Of a stretch of DNA of 64,000 nt, positions 25,704-35,471 are shown in pieces (positions within the stretch are counted from its first letter, which is position 1; the number at the start of each line of letters is the position of its first letter). The position numbers and the translations under genes are program-made. The notes beneath the pieces are model-generated. The model did no database searches. It was not told the origin of the DNA and saw only the letters and a list, made by a program, of their open reading frames with translations. This stretch comes from a bacterium 1XD42-1 (GTDB lineage Bacteria; Bacillota; Clostridia; Oscillospirales; Ruminococcaceae): assembly GCA_003612625.1 (NCBI GenBank), contig RAZJ01000010.1:26858-90857 (forward strand). The letters are read 5' to 3'.

Positions 25704-27212
25704 TTATGCTTGGTGATGGTTCATACGTCCATAACGGACAGCAAATTGTTTGATCTTTTGTTGCAGCTCTGGTGTTAAGTCATCTTTTTGCAGCCGCCAA
25801 AGCCAATTTGTACCGACTGTGGAAGGCTTATTCATACGGTACCGGTTATCCAGTCCCAAATAATCCTGCATGGGGACAATACAGGTTTTTGCATTGCTGC
25901 GCATAATCAAGGCGATAAATGACAGATAGAGTTCTTCTTTAGGAGTATAGTAATCGCATAAATAGTCCCGGGCATTTTGCTGTTCTTCCGGGGAAATACT
26001 GTCAAACCAGCCTGCAAGGGTTTCATTGTCATGCGTACCAGTATAGGCTACACAATTTTCGATATAATTGTGGGGCAAATAATCGTTAGCGGAGCCTGTG
26101 TCCCGGGAATCAAAAGCAAATTCCAATACCTTCATACCAGGAAACCCGCTTTCCTGTACCAGCTTCCGGACAGAATCGGTAACATAGCCCAGATCTTCTG
26201 CAATGACTTCGTGCCAGCCTAAATATTTTTCTATGTGGCGGAACAAATCAATTCCGGCGCCTTTTTCCCAGTGGCCGTTTATAGCCGTAGTTTCCCCATA
26301 AGGAATTGCATAATATTCATCAAATCCACGGAAATGGTCAATACGGGTTACGTCATACATTTTGAAGCAATGGCGCAACCGGGTCATCCACCAGTTATAA
26401 CCTGTCATTTTATGATATTCCCAACGATATAAAGGATTCCCCCATAACTGTCCGTCAGCAGAAAAACCATCTGGCGGGCAGCCGGCCACAGCAAGGGGAA
26501 CATTTTTCTCGTCCAGTTGGAATAGTTCCGGATTGGCCCAGGTATCAGCACTGTCCATAGCGACATAAATAGGGATATCACCAATCATCCAGATTCCTTG
26601 CTGGTTGGCATAATTTTTTAAAGCATACCATTGCTGGAAAAATTTAAACTGCAAATATTGCTGAAATTCAATGTCAGGGTACAACTCTCTCCAGTAATAG
26701 TCCATGGCAGATTTATCACGCAAACGAATATCCTCAGGCCATTCCGTCCATGGCTTACCATCAAAGTGATCTTTTAGTGCCATAAACAAAGCATATTCAA
26801 AAAGCCACCACTTATTTTCTGATACAAACTTTTGAAACTCTGGATTTAAGGAAATATTGCTGCGTTCATAAGCTTTCCGTAAAAGAGGATACCGCTGGAG
26901 ATATAATTTCTTATAATCTACTTTATCATCTTGCAGGCCAAAATCCACACAGTCACATTCTTCAGGGGAAAGGGTGCCTTCTTCGATCAAGGCTTCCAAA
27001 CTGATAAAATAGGGGTTGCCGGCAAAAGTAGAAAAAGACTGGTAGGGGGAATCCCCATAGCTTGTAGGGCATAAAGGCAGGATCTGCCAGTATGTTTGGC
27101 CTGCATCCCTCAGCCAGTCTACAAAATCATAAGCACTTTGAGAGAAACACCCTATGCCATATTTTGAAGGAAGACTGGTAATAGATAATAAAATTCCAGC
27201 AGATCGATTCAT
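25704..27212 (-). CDS. malQ: 4-alpha-glucanotransferase (amylomaltase)
   Basis: GH77 enzyme of 502 residues that transfers alpha-1,4-glucan segments between maltodextrins and releases glucose. It starts with SAGILLSITSLPSKYGIGCF. The catalytic triad can be placed as Asp292 (RIDHFRGF), Glu339 (IAEDLGY) and Asp395 (GTHDNETLAGW). GGAGA precedes the ATG at 27212. It is the third gene of a permease, MapP-like phosphatase, malQ set, with 21 bases separating it from the phosphatase gene. It therefore probably converts the maltose delivered by that route into glucose and longer dextrins. Confidence 0.96.
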   Translation of the reverse strand: MNRSAGILLSITSLPSKYGIGCFSQSAYDFVDWLRDAGQTYWQILPLCPTSYGDSPYQSFSTFAGNPYFISLEALIEEGTLSPEECDCVDFGLQDDKVDYKKLYLQRYPLLRKAYERSNISLNPEFQKFVSENKWWLFEYALFMALKDHFDGKPWTEWPEDIRLRDKSAMDYYWRELYPDIEFQQYLQFKFFQQWYALKNYANQQGIWMIGDIPIYVAMDSADTWANPELFQLDEKNVPLAVAGCPPDGFSADGQLWGNPLYRWEYHKMTGYNWWMTRLRHCFKMYDVTRIDHFRGFDEYYAIPYGETTAINGHWEKGAGIDLFRHIEKYLGWHEVIAEDLGYVTDSVRKLVQESGFPGMKVLEFAFDSRDTGSANDYLPHNYIENCVAYTGTHDNETLAGWFDSISPEEQQNARDYLCDYYTPKEELYLSFIALIMRSNAKTCIVPMQDYLGLDNRYRMNKPSTVGTNWLWRLQKDDLTPELQQKIKQFAVRYGRMNHHQA

Positions 27213-27233
27213 TGCGATGTCTCCTTTTCCATT

Positions 27234-28097
27234 TTACTCCGTTTCAATCAGGATTCCAAAATGATCTGATACAACAGGTTCCCTTTTTCCATTAAACAGG
27301 ATATAAGAGTAAGAAATTTTAGGGGAACGGCTGCACCAGATATAATCAATACGCATCCCTTTTACAGAAGGAGCTAACTGGTCACGCCAGCCGTCAATAA
27401 CCCCTTCCACTGTAAGACCGTCATCTTTTTGAGCCGCTAACAGATAAGTATCCTGCCAGCCGGAATATCGGATACAATCATAGCTTTCACCTTGTACTCC
27501 GGCTGGGGCGTTAAAATCTCCCAATAACCACACAGGCGCTGCTTTCCGCTTTTGAGAAAGTTCTGTATTTAAAACATTCCATTGATGCTGAAATGGTTCT
27601 TCTTTATCAGCCCACCATCCCATATGAACAGTATAAAACCAACTGGGGTTATTTTCAAGCTGGATGCCTAAAATTTTCCTGGTGCGCCAGTTTCCATAAT
27701 CAGAACAGTTGCTGATACGGAAAGCATCTGCATGAATGATAGAGTCGTTTAGGCTGAACAGAGCTAATCCTTCATCATATTTATCATAGCCCCGCTTGAT
27801 CGGGAGCCAAGTCCAACTGCATGGAATACCGGACTCCCAAAAATAGCGGGCTGTCTGCGCAGCATGGTTATCCTGACGGATTGGAATATAGGGATGCGAA
27901 GGGGAAGGAAAATAAGGGGCAGGGAAGTAACCATCTAAAAGCGAAGTATCAATGGAAGGGGCAGACATGGTTTGATTGACTTCCTGCATAGCGATTATGT
28001 CAGGCCGTTCCCGCAGGATTGCTTCTATAAACCATTTGAATTTTTGCGGATAATTTTCTTCTTGCAGGCTATGGGTATTGATGGTCAGGATTTTCAA
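27234..28097 (-). CDS. mapP: EEP-family hydrolase, probable maltose 6'-phosphate phosphatase
   Basis: A 287-residue endonuclease/exonuclease/phosphatase-fold protein. It shows the metal- and phosphate-binding residues of the family: N at the start (INTHSLQ), IIAMQEVNQ, LLGDFNAP and a terminal VSDHFGILIE. It starts at TTG 28097 with GGGAGG 8 bases upstream. In Enterococcus faecalis the gene just downstream of the maltose PTS permease encodes MapP, an EEP-type phosphatase that removes phosphate from maltose 6'-phosphate. Here the gene has the same position, followed by malQ. The specific function is inferred from this context. Confidence 0.72.
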   Translation of the reverse strand: MKILTINTHSLQEENYPQKFKWFIEAILRERPDIIAMQEVNQTMSAPSIDTSLLDGYFPAPYFPSPSHPYIPIRQDNHAAQTARYFWESGIPCSWTWLPIKRGYDKYDEGLALFSLNDSIIHADAFRISNCSDYGNWRTRKILGIQLENNPSWFYTVHMGWWADKEEPFQHQWNVLNTELSQKRKAAPVWLLGDFNAPAGVQGESYDCIRYSGWQDTYLLAAQKDDGLTVEGVIDGWRDQLAPSVKGMRIDYIWCSRSPKISYSYILFNGKREPVVSDHFGILIETE

Positions 28098-28126
28098 GAT
28101 GGGCGCCTCCCTTTTGAAACAATATT

Positions 28127-30322
28127 CTAAAGAATATCATTGATATCTGATTTTAATACATCTGCTTTCGGGCCATAAACAGCCTGAATACCATTATCTT
28201 TTTTCACCAGTCCCAAAGCACCTTCTGCTTTCCAAGCGGATATATCAGCTACTTTAGCGGGATCTTTTACAGTAACACGCAAACGGGTCATACAGGCATC
28301 TACTAAAGTGATATTTTCGCGGCCGCCCAGCAAGGCGATAATCCGTTCCGCCTGGCTGTTTCCAGAGGAACCGCCGGAAGAAGTAGCTGCAACAGTTTCT
28401 GTATTTGCGTCTTCTCCGCCTTCCTCCGTATAATTCCCCAACCGGCCAGGGGTAGCAAATTTTAATTTTCCAATCATGAAATAAGCAATCCCATAACCAA
28501 TCGCCAGGAATGCGATACAGCAAAGAACGAAGTTCAGAATATCGCCGCTTAATCCTGCTTTTAAGGACATAGGAACACGGGTTAAAAATTCCAGATTGCC
28601 AAAGGAATGGAGCCGCAGGTGAAGAATACCAGCCATTGCAAAGGCACAGCCTTGGAGAACAGCATAAACAATATATAAAGGCAATGCACAGAACATAAAC
28701 ATAAATTCCAACGGTTCTGTAACGCCAGTCAGGAATACAGCAAGGGCAGTAGAAACAAACATAGAACGGTAATTTTTCCGTTTATCCGGTTCTACACGGC
28801 GGTACATAGCGAAAGTAATCCCCATCAAAAGACCAGTAGCACCGATCATTTGGCCAACCTTGAAGCGGGCAGGAATAACAGTAGCCAGCAGATTTTGATA
28901 AGCTTCTATATTTCCGGCATCCTGGAAATTGATTAAATCAGTAACCCAGGCTAACCACAAAGGATCTTGTCCAAATACTTGAGAGCCCATATTGATGCCT
29001 GTCTGAATGGTATAAGTGCCGCCAAAGGAAGTATAGTTCATAGGGATAGTAAGCATATGGTGTAAGCCAAAGGGAAGCAGTAAACGTTCCAAAGTGCCGT
29101 AGATAAAAGGAGCCAGTATAGGGGAAGTAGAGGAAGAATTTGCGATCCAAATACCAAAAGCATTGATACCGGATTGGACTACGGGCCAGATTACAGCCAT
29201 AATCAAGGAAATAACAACAGAGTATGCAATAACAGCCAAAGGAACAAAACGTTTGCCGTTGAAGAAAGCTAAAGCATCTGGCAGCTTGCGGAAATTATAA
29301 AATTTATTATAAACCACACCGCCTACAAAGCCGGAAATAATGCCTACAAATACACCCATATTCAGGGCAGGGGCACCTAATACAGAAGTAAAGTAATTTT
29401 CTACCAGCATTTCATTTCCAAACAGGGAGTAAACAACAGCTCCCGGTTCTGTTAATGTGGTACTGGTAACCCCAAAAACTGCGCCAGTAATACAGTTAAT
29501 TAGAATAAAAGCAATGATAGCGGCAAATGCGCCGCCAGCTCTTTCTTTTGCCCAGGAACCGCCAATTGCAGCGGCAAAGAGGATATGCAGGTTATTGATA
29601 ATAGCCCACCCAATATTTTCCATAGTGCTGCCGATGGTCATGAGAATGGAAATATCTGCTCCTGCCATTTGGAACAGCTTTCCAATACTCAGCATTAAAC
29701 CGGCAGCAGGCATAACAGCAATAACTGTCATAAGCACCTTGCCAAGCTTTTGAAGAAAATCAAAGTTAATCCCTAATTTCCGGCCGGAATCTGCCGGGAC
29801 AGAGGCCGGAGCCGGAGCAGGTTCCGGAGCTGCCGCAGGCTGGTGTTCAGGAGTCAGTGTAATAACAGTATCACCTGTTTTTACCATTCCAGCAGCCGTT
29901 TCTATCTGCATGTCATCCATGCCGTCGCAAATGAGTACAGGAGTAATGGTGTTAATTTGTTTGCTTTTCAGGAATTCCATATCCACTTCAGCTACAAGAT
30001 CTCCGGCTTTCACCCGATCCCCTACCTGTACATGAGGGGTAAACCCCTGGCCCTGTAAAGCTACGGTTTCCAAGCCAAAATGAACTAAAACTTCCAATCC
30101 GTTGTCAGCAGTAAATCCATAGGCATGTTTTGTTTCTGCAATAGAGGAGATTTCTCCATTTACAGGGCTGAAAATTTTCCCTTCAGATGGGATAACAGCA
30201 AGACCATCTCCCAATACTTTTTGAGAAAATACTTCATCAGGCACCTGATCCAATGGGACAGCTTGTCCGTTCATAGGAGCTAAAACAGAAAGTTTGACAT
30301 TTTTTGAAGTTGCAGCATCCAT
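28127..30322 (-). CDS. malT: PTS permease EIIABC, probably maltose-type
   Basis: A 731-residue phosphotransferase permease with an unusual order for the glucose superfamily: EIIA, EIIC, EIIB. EIIA (1-170) has its phosphorylated histidine at about His81 (VLVHFGLETV). An Ala/Pro-rich linker follows, then the multi-span EIIC domain. EIIB at the C-terminus has Cys677 (DACMTRLRV). The start is ATG 30322, after AAAGGAG; an upstream in-frame ATG at 30409 lies in the promoter region. Sugar specificity is inferred from the neighbours mapP and malQ and from the divergent LacI-type gene; glucose or another alpha-glucoside is possible. Confidence 0.88.
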   Translation of the reverse strand: MDAATSKNVKLSVLAPMNGQAVPLDQVPDEVFSQKVLGDGLAVIPSEGKIFSPVNGEISSIAETKHAYGFTADNGLEVLVHFGLETVALQGQGFTPHVQVGDRVKAGDLVAEVDMEFLKSKQINTITPVLICDGMDDMQIETAAGMVKTGDTVITLTPEHQPAAAPEPAPAPASVPADSGRKLGINFDFLQKLGKVLMTVIAVMPAAGLMLSIGKLFQMAGADISILMTIGSTMENIGWAIINNLHILFAAAIGGSWAKERAGGAFAAIIAFILINCITGAVFGVTSTTLTEPGAVVYSLFGNEMLVENYFTSVLGAPALNMGVFVGIISGFVGGVVYNKFYNFRKLPDALAFFNGKRFVPLAVIAYSVVISLIMAVIWPVVQSGINAFGIWIANSSSTSPILAPFIYGTLERLLLPFGLHHMLTIPMNYTSFGGTYTIQTGINMGSQVFGQDPLWLAWVTDLINFQDAGNIEAYQNLLATVIPARFKVGQMIGATGLLMGITFAMYRRVEPDKRKNYRSMFVSTALAVFLTGVTEPLEFMFMFCALPLYIVYAVLQGCAFAMAGILHLRLHSFGNLEFLTRVPMSLKAGLSGDILNFVLCCIAFLAIGYGIAYFMIGKLKFATPGRLGNYTEEGGEDANTETVAATSSGGSSGNSQAERIIALLGGRENITLVDACMTRLRVTVKDPAKVADISAWKAEGALGLVKKDNGIQAVYGPKADVLKSDINDIL

Positions 30323-30411
30323 AGCAGATGGTTCTCCTTTCTGATTTTCCGCATTTAGTGCAAAAGTTTGCGGTAAATATTTGCGTTTAATTGCGGAAAT
30401 ATTATGCAATT

Positions 30412-30440
30412 ATAATAATTCTGTTGCACAAAAATTGCAA
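30412..30440 (-). promoter_or_regulatory. Promoter of the PTS operon
   Basis: Minus strand TTGCAA (30435-30440), 17 bases, TATTAT (30412-30417); an overlapping TATAAT lies at 30409-30414. ATTGC/GCAAT inverted repeats overlap the -35 (30434-30447) and the start region (30390-30410), where repressor binding would be expected. Confidence 0.6.
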
Positions 30441-30562
30441 TAGCAATTCACAAATAAAAAATGAAATTCTATTTTTTGCATAACATAAAGCAGGAATTGT
30501 TAGGCATTATAACCATGTTCCAATGTGATTTTTTTGCAAAAAGTCAAAGTATGATATTTTTA

Positions 30563-30591
30563 TTGACAAGAATAGGGAAGCCTTTTATAAT
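30563..30591 (+). promoter_or_regulatory. Consensus sigma-A promoter of malR
   Basis: TTGACA 30563-30568, 17 bases, TATAAT 30586-30591. A 22-base palindrome begins six bases downstream, at the predicted start of transcription. Confidence 0.85.
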
Positions 30592-30596
30592 AAAAA

Positions 30597-30618
30597 GAAA
30601 TATTGCATATAATATTTC
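30597..30618. promoter_or_regulatory. Operator-like palindrome at malR start site
   Basis: GAAATATT, six bases, AATATTTC: a perfect 8+8 inverted repeat just downstream of the malR -10. A close match (ATTGCATA then ATATTTC) occurs on the minus strand at about 30396-30410 in the PTS promoter, so both promoters could bind the same LacI-type regulator. Confidence 0.6.
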
Positions 30619-30645
30619 TTTGCTTTTCTGAGAAGGAGTGCAAAT

Positions 30646-31680
30646 ATGGCGGTTACAATAAAAGATATTGCTGCCCTGGCAGGGGTATCCCCTTCCACTG
30701 TATCACGGGTATGCAATGACAACCCTTCCATCAGTAAGGAAACCAAAGAAAAAGTACGGCGGATTATGGCGCAGCTTAATTATGAGCCTCCAGTATTGTC
30801 CAATGGCTCTGCAAATCAAAAAACCCGTTTAATCGGGATTATTTTGCCGCCTTCCCCCTGGCTGACTTATGAAAATCCTTTTTATTTAGAAACAATCCGG
30901 GGAATCAGTCAGTTTTGTAACCAGCGGCAATATGCTGCGGCTGTTCTTACAGGGCAGGATGAAGAAGAAATTTTGCGGGCAGTCCAGATGCTGAACCAGG
31001 GCGGCCAATTAGAAGGTATTATTTTATTATACTCCAAGACAGAAGATCATATTGTAGATTATTTGTGTGAAACAGGGCTGCTTTATGTGCTGATTGGCAA
31101 AGCAAACCAGCTTCCCGGCCAGACAATCTGCATAGATAATGACAACTTGTTAGCCGGACGGGAAGCCACCGATTACCTCTATCGGCTGGGGCACCGTAAA
31201 ATTGCATATTTGGGCTGTGATGATATGTTCCTTTTTTCCGCTGACCGGAAATCAGGATATCAGTTAGCCCTATTGCAGCATGAATTGCCAGTCATACCAG
31301 AATATTGTGTGGAAATAGAAGGAAAATATTCCACTGATTCTCCTGTTTTGCACCAATTATTGAGTGGAAAAGACCGGCCGACGGCTGTTGTTGTCAGTGA
31401 TGATATTTTGGCCGTTACTTTGGAACGGACATGTATCCAAATGAATCTTTCTGTTCCAGAAGACCTTTCTATTATTTCGTTTAATAATTCGCCTTTTGCG
31501 CAGTTTACGTCATTTCAGTTGACATCGGTAGATATTAACGCATTTCAGCTTGGCTTTGAGGCCGCTTCCCAGCTTATCAACCATGTAGAAAATCCCAATT
31601 TGCTGGCTACAAAAATTATCGTACCCCATCATATTGTAGAACGCAAAAGCTGCCGGAATTTGGGACAGGACATTTTGTAA
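30646..31680 (+). CDS. malR: LacI-family regulator, probable maltose regulator
   Basis: A 344-residue LacI/GalR protein. Its N-terminal DNA-binding domain (TIKDIAALAGVSPSTVSRV) is followed by an effector-binding domain. GAAGGAG precedes the ATG by 7 bases. It diverges from the PTS-mapP-malQ operon with 323 bases between start codons, and both promoters share an operator-like sequence, so it is the likely local regulator. MalR is a name by context; the ligand cannot be read from sequence. It is distinct from the other LacI-type protein at 23825-24829. Confidence 0.85.
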   Translation: MAVTIKDIAALAGVSPSTVSRVCNDNPSISKETKEKVRRIMAQLNYEPPVLSNGSANQKTRLIGIILPPSPWLTYENPFYLETIRGISQFCNQRQYAAAVLTGQDEEEILRAVQMLNQGGQLEGIILLYSKTEDHIVDYLCETGLLYVLIGKANQLPGQTICIDNDNLLAGREATDYLYRLGHRKIAYLGCDDMFLFSADRKSGYQLALLQHELPVIPEYCVEIEGKYSTDSPVLHQLLSGKDRPTAVVVSDDILAVTLERTCIQMNLSVPEDLSIISFNNSPFAQFTSFQLTSVDINAFQLGFEAASQLINHVENPNLLATKIIVPHHIVERKSCRNLGQDIL

Positions 31681-31781
31681 ATTCGGTATCCCAAATCAAA
31701 AAGGGGCAGCACAAGATCGGTAAAAAATGAAAGGGTTTTCAAGATAATTTTTGGATAAGGTTGGAGAAGGGATAGGTGGAT

Positions 31782-34700
31782 ATGAAGGATTTCGCCCATC
31801 TGCATGTACACACAGAATACAGCCTGCTGGATGGTGCCTGCCGTATAGAGAAGCTGGCAGCCCAGGCCAAAGAATTGGGACAAAGTGCGCTGGCTATTAC
31901 AGATCATGGTGCTATGTATGGCGTCATTGATTTTTATAAATGCGCTAAAAAATATGGGGTAAAGCCCATTATTGGCTGTGAAGTTTATATTGCACCACGT
32001 ACACGTTTTGACAGGGTGCATAAGCTTGACGGTACGCCTTACCATCTGGTATTGCTTTGTAAAAATGACCAAGGATATAAAAATTTAATTAAAATGGTAT
32101 CTAGCGGATTTATTGAAGGATTTTATGGAAAGCCACGCCTGGATCGATCCCTTTTGGAAAAATACCATGAAGGGCTTATTTGTTTATCTGCCTGTCTGGC
32201 TGGAGAAGTACCAAGGGCTTTGGCTGCACAGGATTATGAACAGGCAAAAGAAACTGCCTTATATTATCGTGATTTATTTGGGGCAGAGAATTACTATATT
32301 GAAATCCAAGATCATGGAATTGAAATCCAAAGGCAGATTTTACCGGATTTTATCCGGCTTTCCCAGGAAACGGGAATCGGATTAGTGGCCACAAATGATG
32401 TCCATTATATTGTCAAAGATGACGCAAAAATGCAGAAAGTATTGATTTGTATTCAAACCAATACTACCTTGGATGCGCCCAGCAATCTAGTCTTTGAAAC
32501 AGAAGAATTTTATCTGAAAAGCAGGGATGAAATGGAGTCCCTGTTTGGGGCATGGCCGGAAGCCTTAAACAACACATTAAAAATTGCAGATATGTGCAAT
32601 CTGGATTTTGAATTTGGGAAAACAAAGCTGCCTTTTTTTGTTGCGCCGGAAGGGGAGGAAAATCAGGATTATTTCCGCCGCCTGTGTATGGAGGGGCTTC
32701 ACCGGCATTATGGGGAGACGCCTTCCGAAGAAGTATGCAAACGGTTGGATTATGAGCTGGATATTATTACCCGTATGGGTTATGTGGATTATTTCCTGAT
32801 TGTGTTTGACTTTATCAATTATGCGCGCAGCAAAGGAATTCCTGTGGGGCCGGGGCGGGGCTCTGGAGCAGGGAGTCTGGCGGCTTATTGCATTGGAATT
32901 ACAGGGATCGATCCCATCCGGTATAACCTTTTGTTTGAACGGTTTCTCAATCCGGAACGGATCAGTATGCCGGATTTTGATATTGATTTCTGTTACGAGC
33001 GCCGACAGGAAGTAATTAACTATGTAGTGCATAAATATGGGGCTGACCATGTAGCACAGATCATTACCTTTGGTACTATGGCAGCCCGTGGCGCGGTACG
33101 GGATGTAGGACGGGTTATGAACCTTTCTTACAGCCAGACGGACGTTGTAGCAAAAATGATCCCTAATGAGCCGAAAATGACTTTAAACCGGGCACTGGCA
33201 ATTTCAAAAGAGCTTCGGAAGCAGTCAGAAAAAGATCCCAAAGTCCAGACCCTTTTAGACATGGCCCTGCGTATTGAAGGGATGCCCCGCCATGCTTCTA
33301 CCCATGCGGCAGGGGTTGTCATTACCCGTGATCCGGTGGATAGTTATGTACCTCTTTACAAGAATGAGGATACAATGGCAGTCACGCAGTTTACAATGAC
33401 AACGCTGGAAGAATTGGGCCTGTTAAAGATGGACTTCCTTGGTTTACGGACGCTGACTGTAATTGACTATGCGGAAAAGGAAGCGCGAAAAAAAGAACGG
33501 TCTTTTTCTGTGGAAAATATCCCTTTAGATGATCCGGATACCTTAGCTATGCTGGAGAAAGGCCAGTGTGTAGGCGTGTTCCAGTTTGAATCGGCAGGGA
33601 TGCGCTCTGTTATTGCACAGTTACGCCCTACCGGGATAGAAGATTTAATAGCGGTTATTTCTTTATACCGGCCTGGCCCTATGGACTCGATCCCTACTTA
33701 TATCCGGAACCGGCATAATCCCCAGCTTGTCACCTATAAACATCCTTTGTTAAAGCCTATTTTGGAAGTTACTTATGGCTGTATTGTTTATCAGGAACAA
33801 GTCATGCAGATCTGCCGGGAATTAGGCGGATATTCTTATGGGCAGGCAGACATGGTAAGACGTGCCATGTCAAAAAAGAAACAGGATGTTATGGAGCGGG
33901 AAAGGGGCGTTTTTGTAGAAGGGGCTAAGAAAAACGGCGTTCCGGAACGGATAGCAAATGGGATTTTTGATGAAATGTCCTCTTTTGCGTCCTATGCTTT
34001 TAATAAATCCCATGCCGCAGCTTATGCTCTTGTAGCATACCGTACCGCTTATTTAAAATGCCATTATCCTTTGGAATTTATGGCGGCTTTACTGACAAGC
34101 GTTATTGATTATACCGATAAGATTATTGAATATATCGCAGAATGTACACGGATGGGAATCCGTATCCTTCCGCCAGACGTCAATATCAGTGGAACAGGCT
34201 TTACGGTAGTAGGTGAAAATATCTCTTTCGGGCTTCAGGCAGTTAAAAATATCGGGCGGAATATGATAGAACTTATGCTGGTCGAACGGCGGAAAAAGGG
34301 GCCTTTCCTTTCCTTTTCCGATTTCTGTGAACGGATGTATGGAAGGGATATGAATAAACGTGCTTTGGAAAGCCTGATCAAAGCCGGTGCGTTGGACTGT
34401 TTATGCAAAAACCGCAGAAGCATGCTGACAGGATATGAAAAGATTCTGGATGAAATGGAATCAAAGCGGAAAGACAATATAGAAGGCCAGTTAAATTTAT
34501 TTGAAAACCCTGAAGTATATGCTTACCAGGGAGAACGGCTACCGGATGTAGCGGAATTTGAAGCAGAAGAACTTTTGCGGATGGAAAAAGAAACAACGGG
34601 CCTTTATATCAGCGGCCATCCCATGGACCGCTATTCTGATTTAATTCAACGGCTGCACTGTACTTTTATTGCAGATATTACAGGGCAGGAGAGTGCAGGA

Positions 34701-35219
34701 AATGTCTTTGACGGTACTATCGTTGAAGTAGCAGCGATTATCAGCCATAAAAGGCTTAGTTCCACCAAAGGCGGGGGGCTGATGGCTTTTATCCGGCTGG
34801 AAGATACAACTGGAAGTATGGAAATGATTGTATTTCCAAAAGTTTTGACTGGCTGTTCTGAAAAATTGGTAGAACGCAAAGTCATTATTGTAAAAGGCCG
34901 CGTTTCCATACGGGAAGAAGAAACGCCAAAGCTCATAGCAGATTCGGTATTGCTTCCAAAGGAAGCGGAAAGCGGAAAAACAGCAGGTTCTTCCCGGAAA
35001 GGTTTTTTCCTGCGTGTCCCAGGGGAATCCAATGCCATACTCAAAAAAGTCGAAAATTTGTTGTCTGTTTTTGAAGGGAGGGAATCAGTTTATTTTTATT
35101 ATGAGGATACGAAACAATATAAGCAGGCCGATCAAACCCTGTGGATACAATATGATAAAGTTTTAGAGAGGGAATTAAAAAAGCTTTTAGGGGAAGCAAA
35201 TGTAGTATATCGGAAATAA
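31782..35219 (+). CDS. dnaE: DNA polymerase III alpha subunit (DnaE)
   Basis: A 1145-residue replicative polymerase of the DnaE type. The PHP domain is N-terminal (HLHVHTEYSLLDG), the polymerase active site includes PDFDIDFCYERR and KMDFLGLRTLTVID, and an OB-fold lies near 970-1060. There is no proofreading exonuclease domain of PolC type. ATG 31782 lies 10 bases after GGAGAAGGG; GTG 31776 overlaps a second purine-rich site. The family usually precedes pfkA in Clostridia, as here. Confidence 0.97.
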   Translation: MKDFAHLHVHTEYSLLDGACRIEKLAAQAKELGQSALAITDHGAMYGVIDFYKCAKKYGVKPIIGCEVYIAPRTRFDRVHKLDGTPYHLVLLCKNDQGYKNLIKMVSSGFIEGFYGKPRLDRSLLEKYHEGLICLSACLAGEVPRALAAQDYEQAKETALYYRDLFGAENYYIEIQDHGIEIQRQILPDFIRLSQETGIGLVATNDVHYIVKDDAKMQKVLICIQTNTTLDAPSNLVFETEEFYLKSRDEMESLFGAWPEALNNTLKIADMCNLDFEFGKTKLPFFVAPEGEENQDYFRRLCMEGLHRHYGETPSEEVCKRLDYELDIITRMGYVDYFLIVFDFINYARSKGIPVGPGRGSGAGSLAAYCIGITGIDPIRYNLLFERFLNPERISMPDFDIDFCYERRQEVINYVVHKYGADHVAQIITFGTMAARGAVRDVGRVMNLSYSQTDVVAKMIPNEPKMTLNRALAISKELRKQSEKDPKVQTLLDMALRIEGMPRHASTHAAGVVITRDPVDSYVPLYKNEDTMAVTQFTMTTLEELGLLKMDFLGLRTLTVIDYAEKEARKKERSFSVENIPLDDPDTLAMLEKGQCVGVFQFESAGMRSVIAQLRPTGIEDLIAVISLYRPGPMDSIPTYIRNRHNPQLVTYKHPLLKPILEVTYGCIVYQEQVMQICRELGGYSYGQADMVRRAMSKKKQDVMERERGVFVEGAKKNGVPERIANGIFDEMSSFASYAFNKSHAAAYALVAYRTAYLKCHYPLEFMAALLTSVIDYTDKIIEYIAECTRMGIRILPPDVNISGTGFTVVGENISFGLQAVKNIGRNMIELMLVERRKKGPFLSFSDFCERMYGRDMNKRALESLIKAGALDCLCKNRRSMLTGYEKILDEMESKRKDNIEGQLNLFENPEVYAYQGERLPDVAEFEAEELLRMEKETTGLYISGHPMDRYSDLIQRLHCTFIADITGQESAGNVFDGTIVEVAAIISHKRLSSTKGGGLMAFIRLEDTTGSMEMIVFPKVLTGCSEKLVERKVIIVKGRVSIREEETPKLIADSVLLPKEAESGKTAGSSRKGFFLRVPGESNAILKKVENLLSVFEGRESVYFYYEDTKQYKQADQTLWIQYDKVLERELKKLLGEANVVYRK

Positions 35220-35232
35220 GTGCCTGAAATAG

Positions 35233-35307
35233 GAATTTTGCTTGTGAATTTATCTACAAATCTTTTTTCAGAAAGAGTTTCCTTTCGTCTTTCTTTCACA
35301 AAAATTC
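35233..35307 (+). other. Structured region after dnaE
   Basis: Three short inverted segments can form one irregular stem: GAATTTT 35233-35239 with AAAATTC 35301-35307, TGTGAA 35243-35248 with TTCACA 35295-35300, and AGAAAGA 35270-35276 with TCTTTCT 35288-35294. It may end the dnaE transcript, but no clear T-tract follows. The rest of this 250-base gap holds only the pfkA promoter. Confidence 0.35.
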
Positions 35308-35317
35308 ATTTGACATA

Positions 35318-35346
35318 TTGAATCAAATCAGAGCATCCGATATAAT
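35318..35346 (+). promoter_or_regulatory. Promoter of pfkA
   Basis: TTGAAT 35318-35323, 17 bases, TATAAT 35341-35346. The untranslated leader would be about 120 bases. Confidence 0.7.
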
Positions 35347-35471
35347 AATTCTTAAGGATTTTATTTCCTGCATATGAATCGGGTTTATAAAAAAATGAGA
35401 CGCTAATGAAAAAAGGGTTTCCTGAAAGAATATAAGGATACCCGGCAGTTCTAACTGGGAGGTAACAAAAA

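Noticed and set aside
35374..35406. Ten-codon open frame in the pfkA leader
   Set aside because: No ribosome-binding site at a useful distance, no regulatory codon run and no attenuator downstream.
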